5,056 bases of DNA, taken from positions 1-5,056 of the forward strand of contig CAKRNW010000128.1 in NCBI GenBank assembly GCA_934371505.1. Direction: 5' to 3'. A program made the translations under genes and the position numbers. This DNA is from an uncultured Lachnospiraceae bacterium (GTDB lineage Bacteria; Bacillota; Clostridia; Lachnospirales; Lachnospiraceae). Positions 5,030 to 5,056 of this stretch are shown piece by piece (position 1 is the stretch's first letter; every line of letters starts with the position of its first letter). The notes beneath the pieces were generated by a model that saw only the letters and a program-made list of their open reading frames with translations, ran no database searches and had not been told where the DNA came from.

Positions 5030-5056
5030 GAGTATTATTCTTCCTTTTTAGCATTT

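Noticed and set aside
4919..5055. Minus-strand ATG frame through the ferredoxin leader (about 44 codons, possible upstream ORF)
   Set aside because: It begins upstream of the proposed promoter, so the predicted mRNA does not contain its start; there is no good ribosome binding site and no recognisable product.
5014..5056. Plus-strand ATG at 5014 open to the window edge
   Set aside because: No Shine-Dalgarno precedes it and it overlaps the ferredoxin -35 region; 14 codons give no evidence of coding.
1..5056. Mobile element, CRISPR array, tRNA/rRNA gene or toxin-antitoxin pair
   Set aside because: I saw no regularly spaced repeats, terminal inverted repeats, transposase motifs, cloverleaf-like sequences or small gene pairs; the space is filled by housekeeping genes with short gaps.

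Overview
The window looks like a piece of core chromosome from a Gram-positive anaerobe of the class Clostridia, most likely a member of the Lachnospiraceae. Four things point there: the gene order rpsR - gdpP(yybT) - rplI - dnaB, the Firmicutes-type membrane-bound GdpP, strong AGGAGG-type ribosome binding sites, and a 56-residue clostridial 2[4Fe-4S] ferredoxin. The genus and species cannot be named from this sequence alone.

Layout. Bases 1-31 are the last codons of ribosomal protein S18 (rpsR), the end of what is normally an rpsF-ssb-rpsR operon, closed by an intrinsic terminator (43-76). A promoter with an extended -10 element (about 93-121) then starts a tight plus-strand operon. This holds gdpP (160-2214, c-di-AMP phosphodiesterase), rplI (2214-2660, ribosomal protein L9, GTG start sharing one base with the gdpP stop codon) and dnaB (2665-4008, replicative helicase, 4 bases after rplI). 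A strong terminator (4028-4061) follows dnaB. Its U-tract ends three bases before the ribosome binding site of a MerR-type HTH/coiled-coil protein (4082-4669). On the minus strand a small ferredoxin gene (4762-4932) converges on the MerR-type gene, with its own promoter (5001-5029), a leader rich in inverted repeats (4955-4996), a consensus ribosome binding site and a terminator (4706-4734).

How the genes work together. S18, L9 and DnaB are housekeeping components of translation and replication. GdpP sets the level of the second messenger c-di-AMP, which governs potassium and osmotic balance and cell-wall stress. Co-transcription ties its dosage to L9 and the helicase. The MerR-type protein has a DNA-binding head and a long charged coiled coil but no visible ligand pocket. 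This resembles the layout of RacA-type chromosome-organising proteins more than that of a classical metal or drug sensor. The ferredoxin is a general low-potential electron carrier and belongs to a separate transcription unit.

I do not see a mobile element, CRISPR array, phage gene or clear new system. The least explained parts are the HTH/coiled-coil protein with its terminator-abutted start, and the ferredoxin leader, which carries four copies of one hexamer in alternating orientation.
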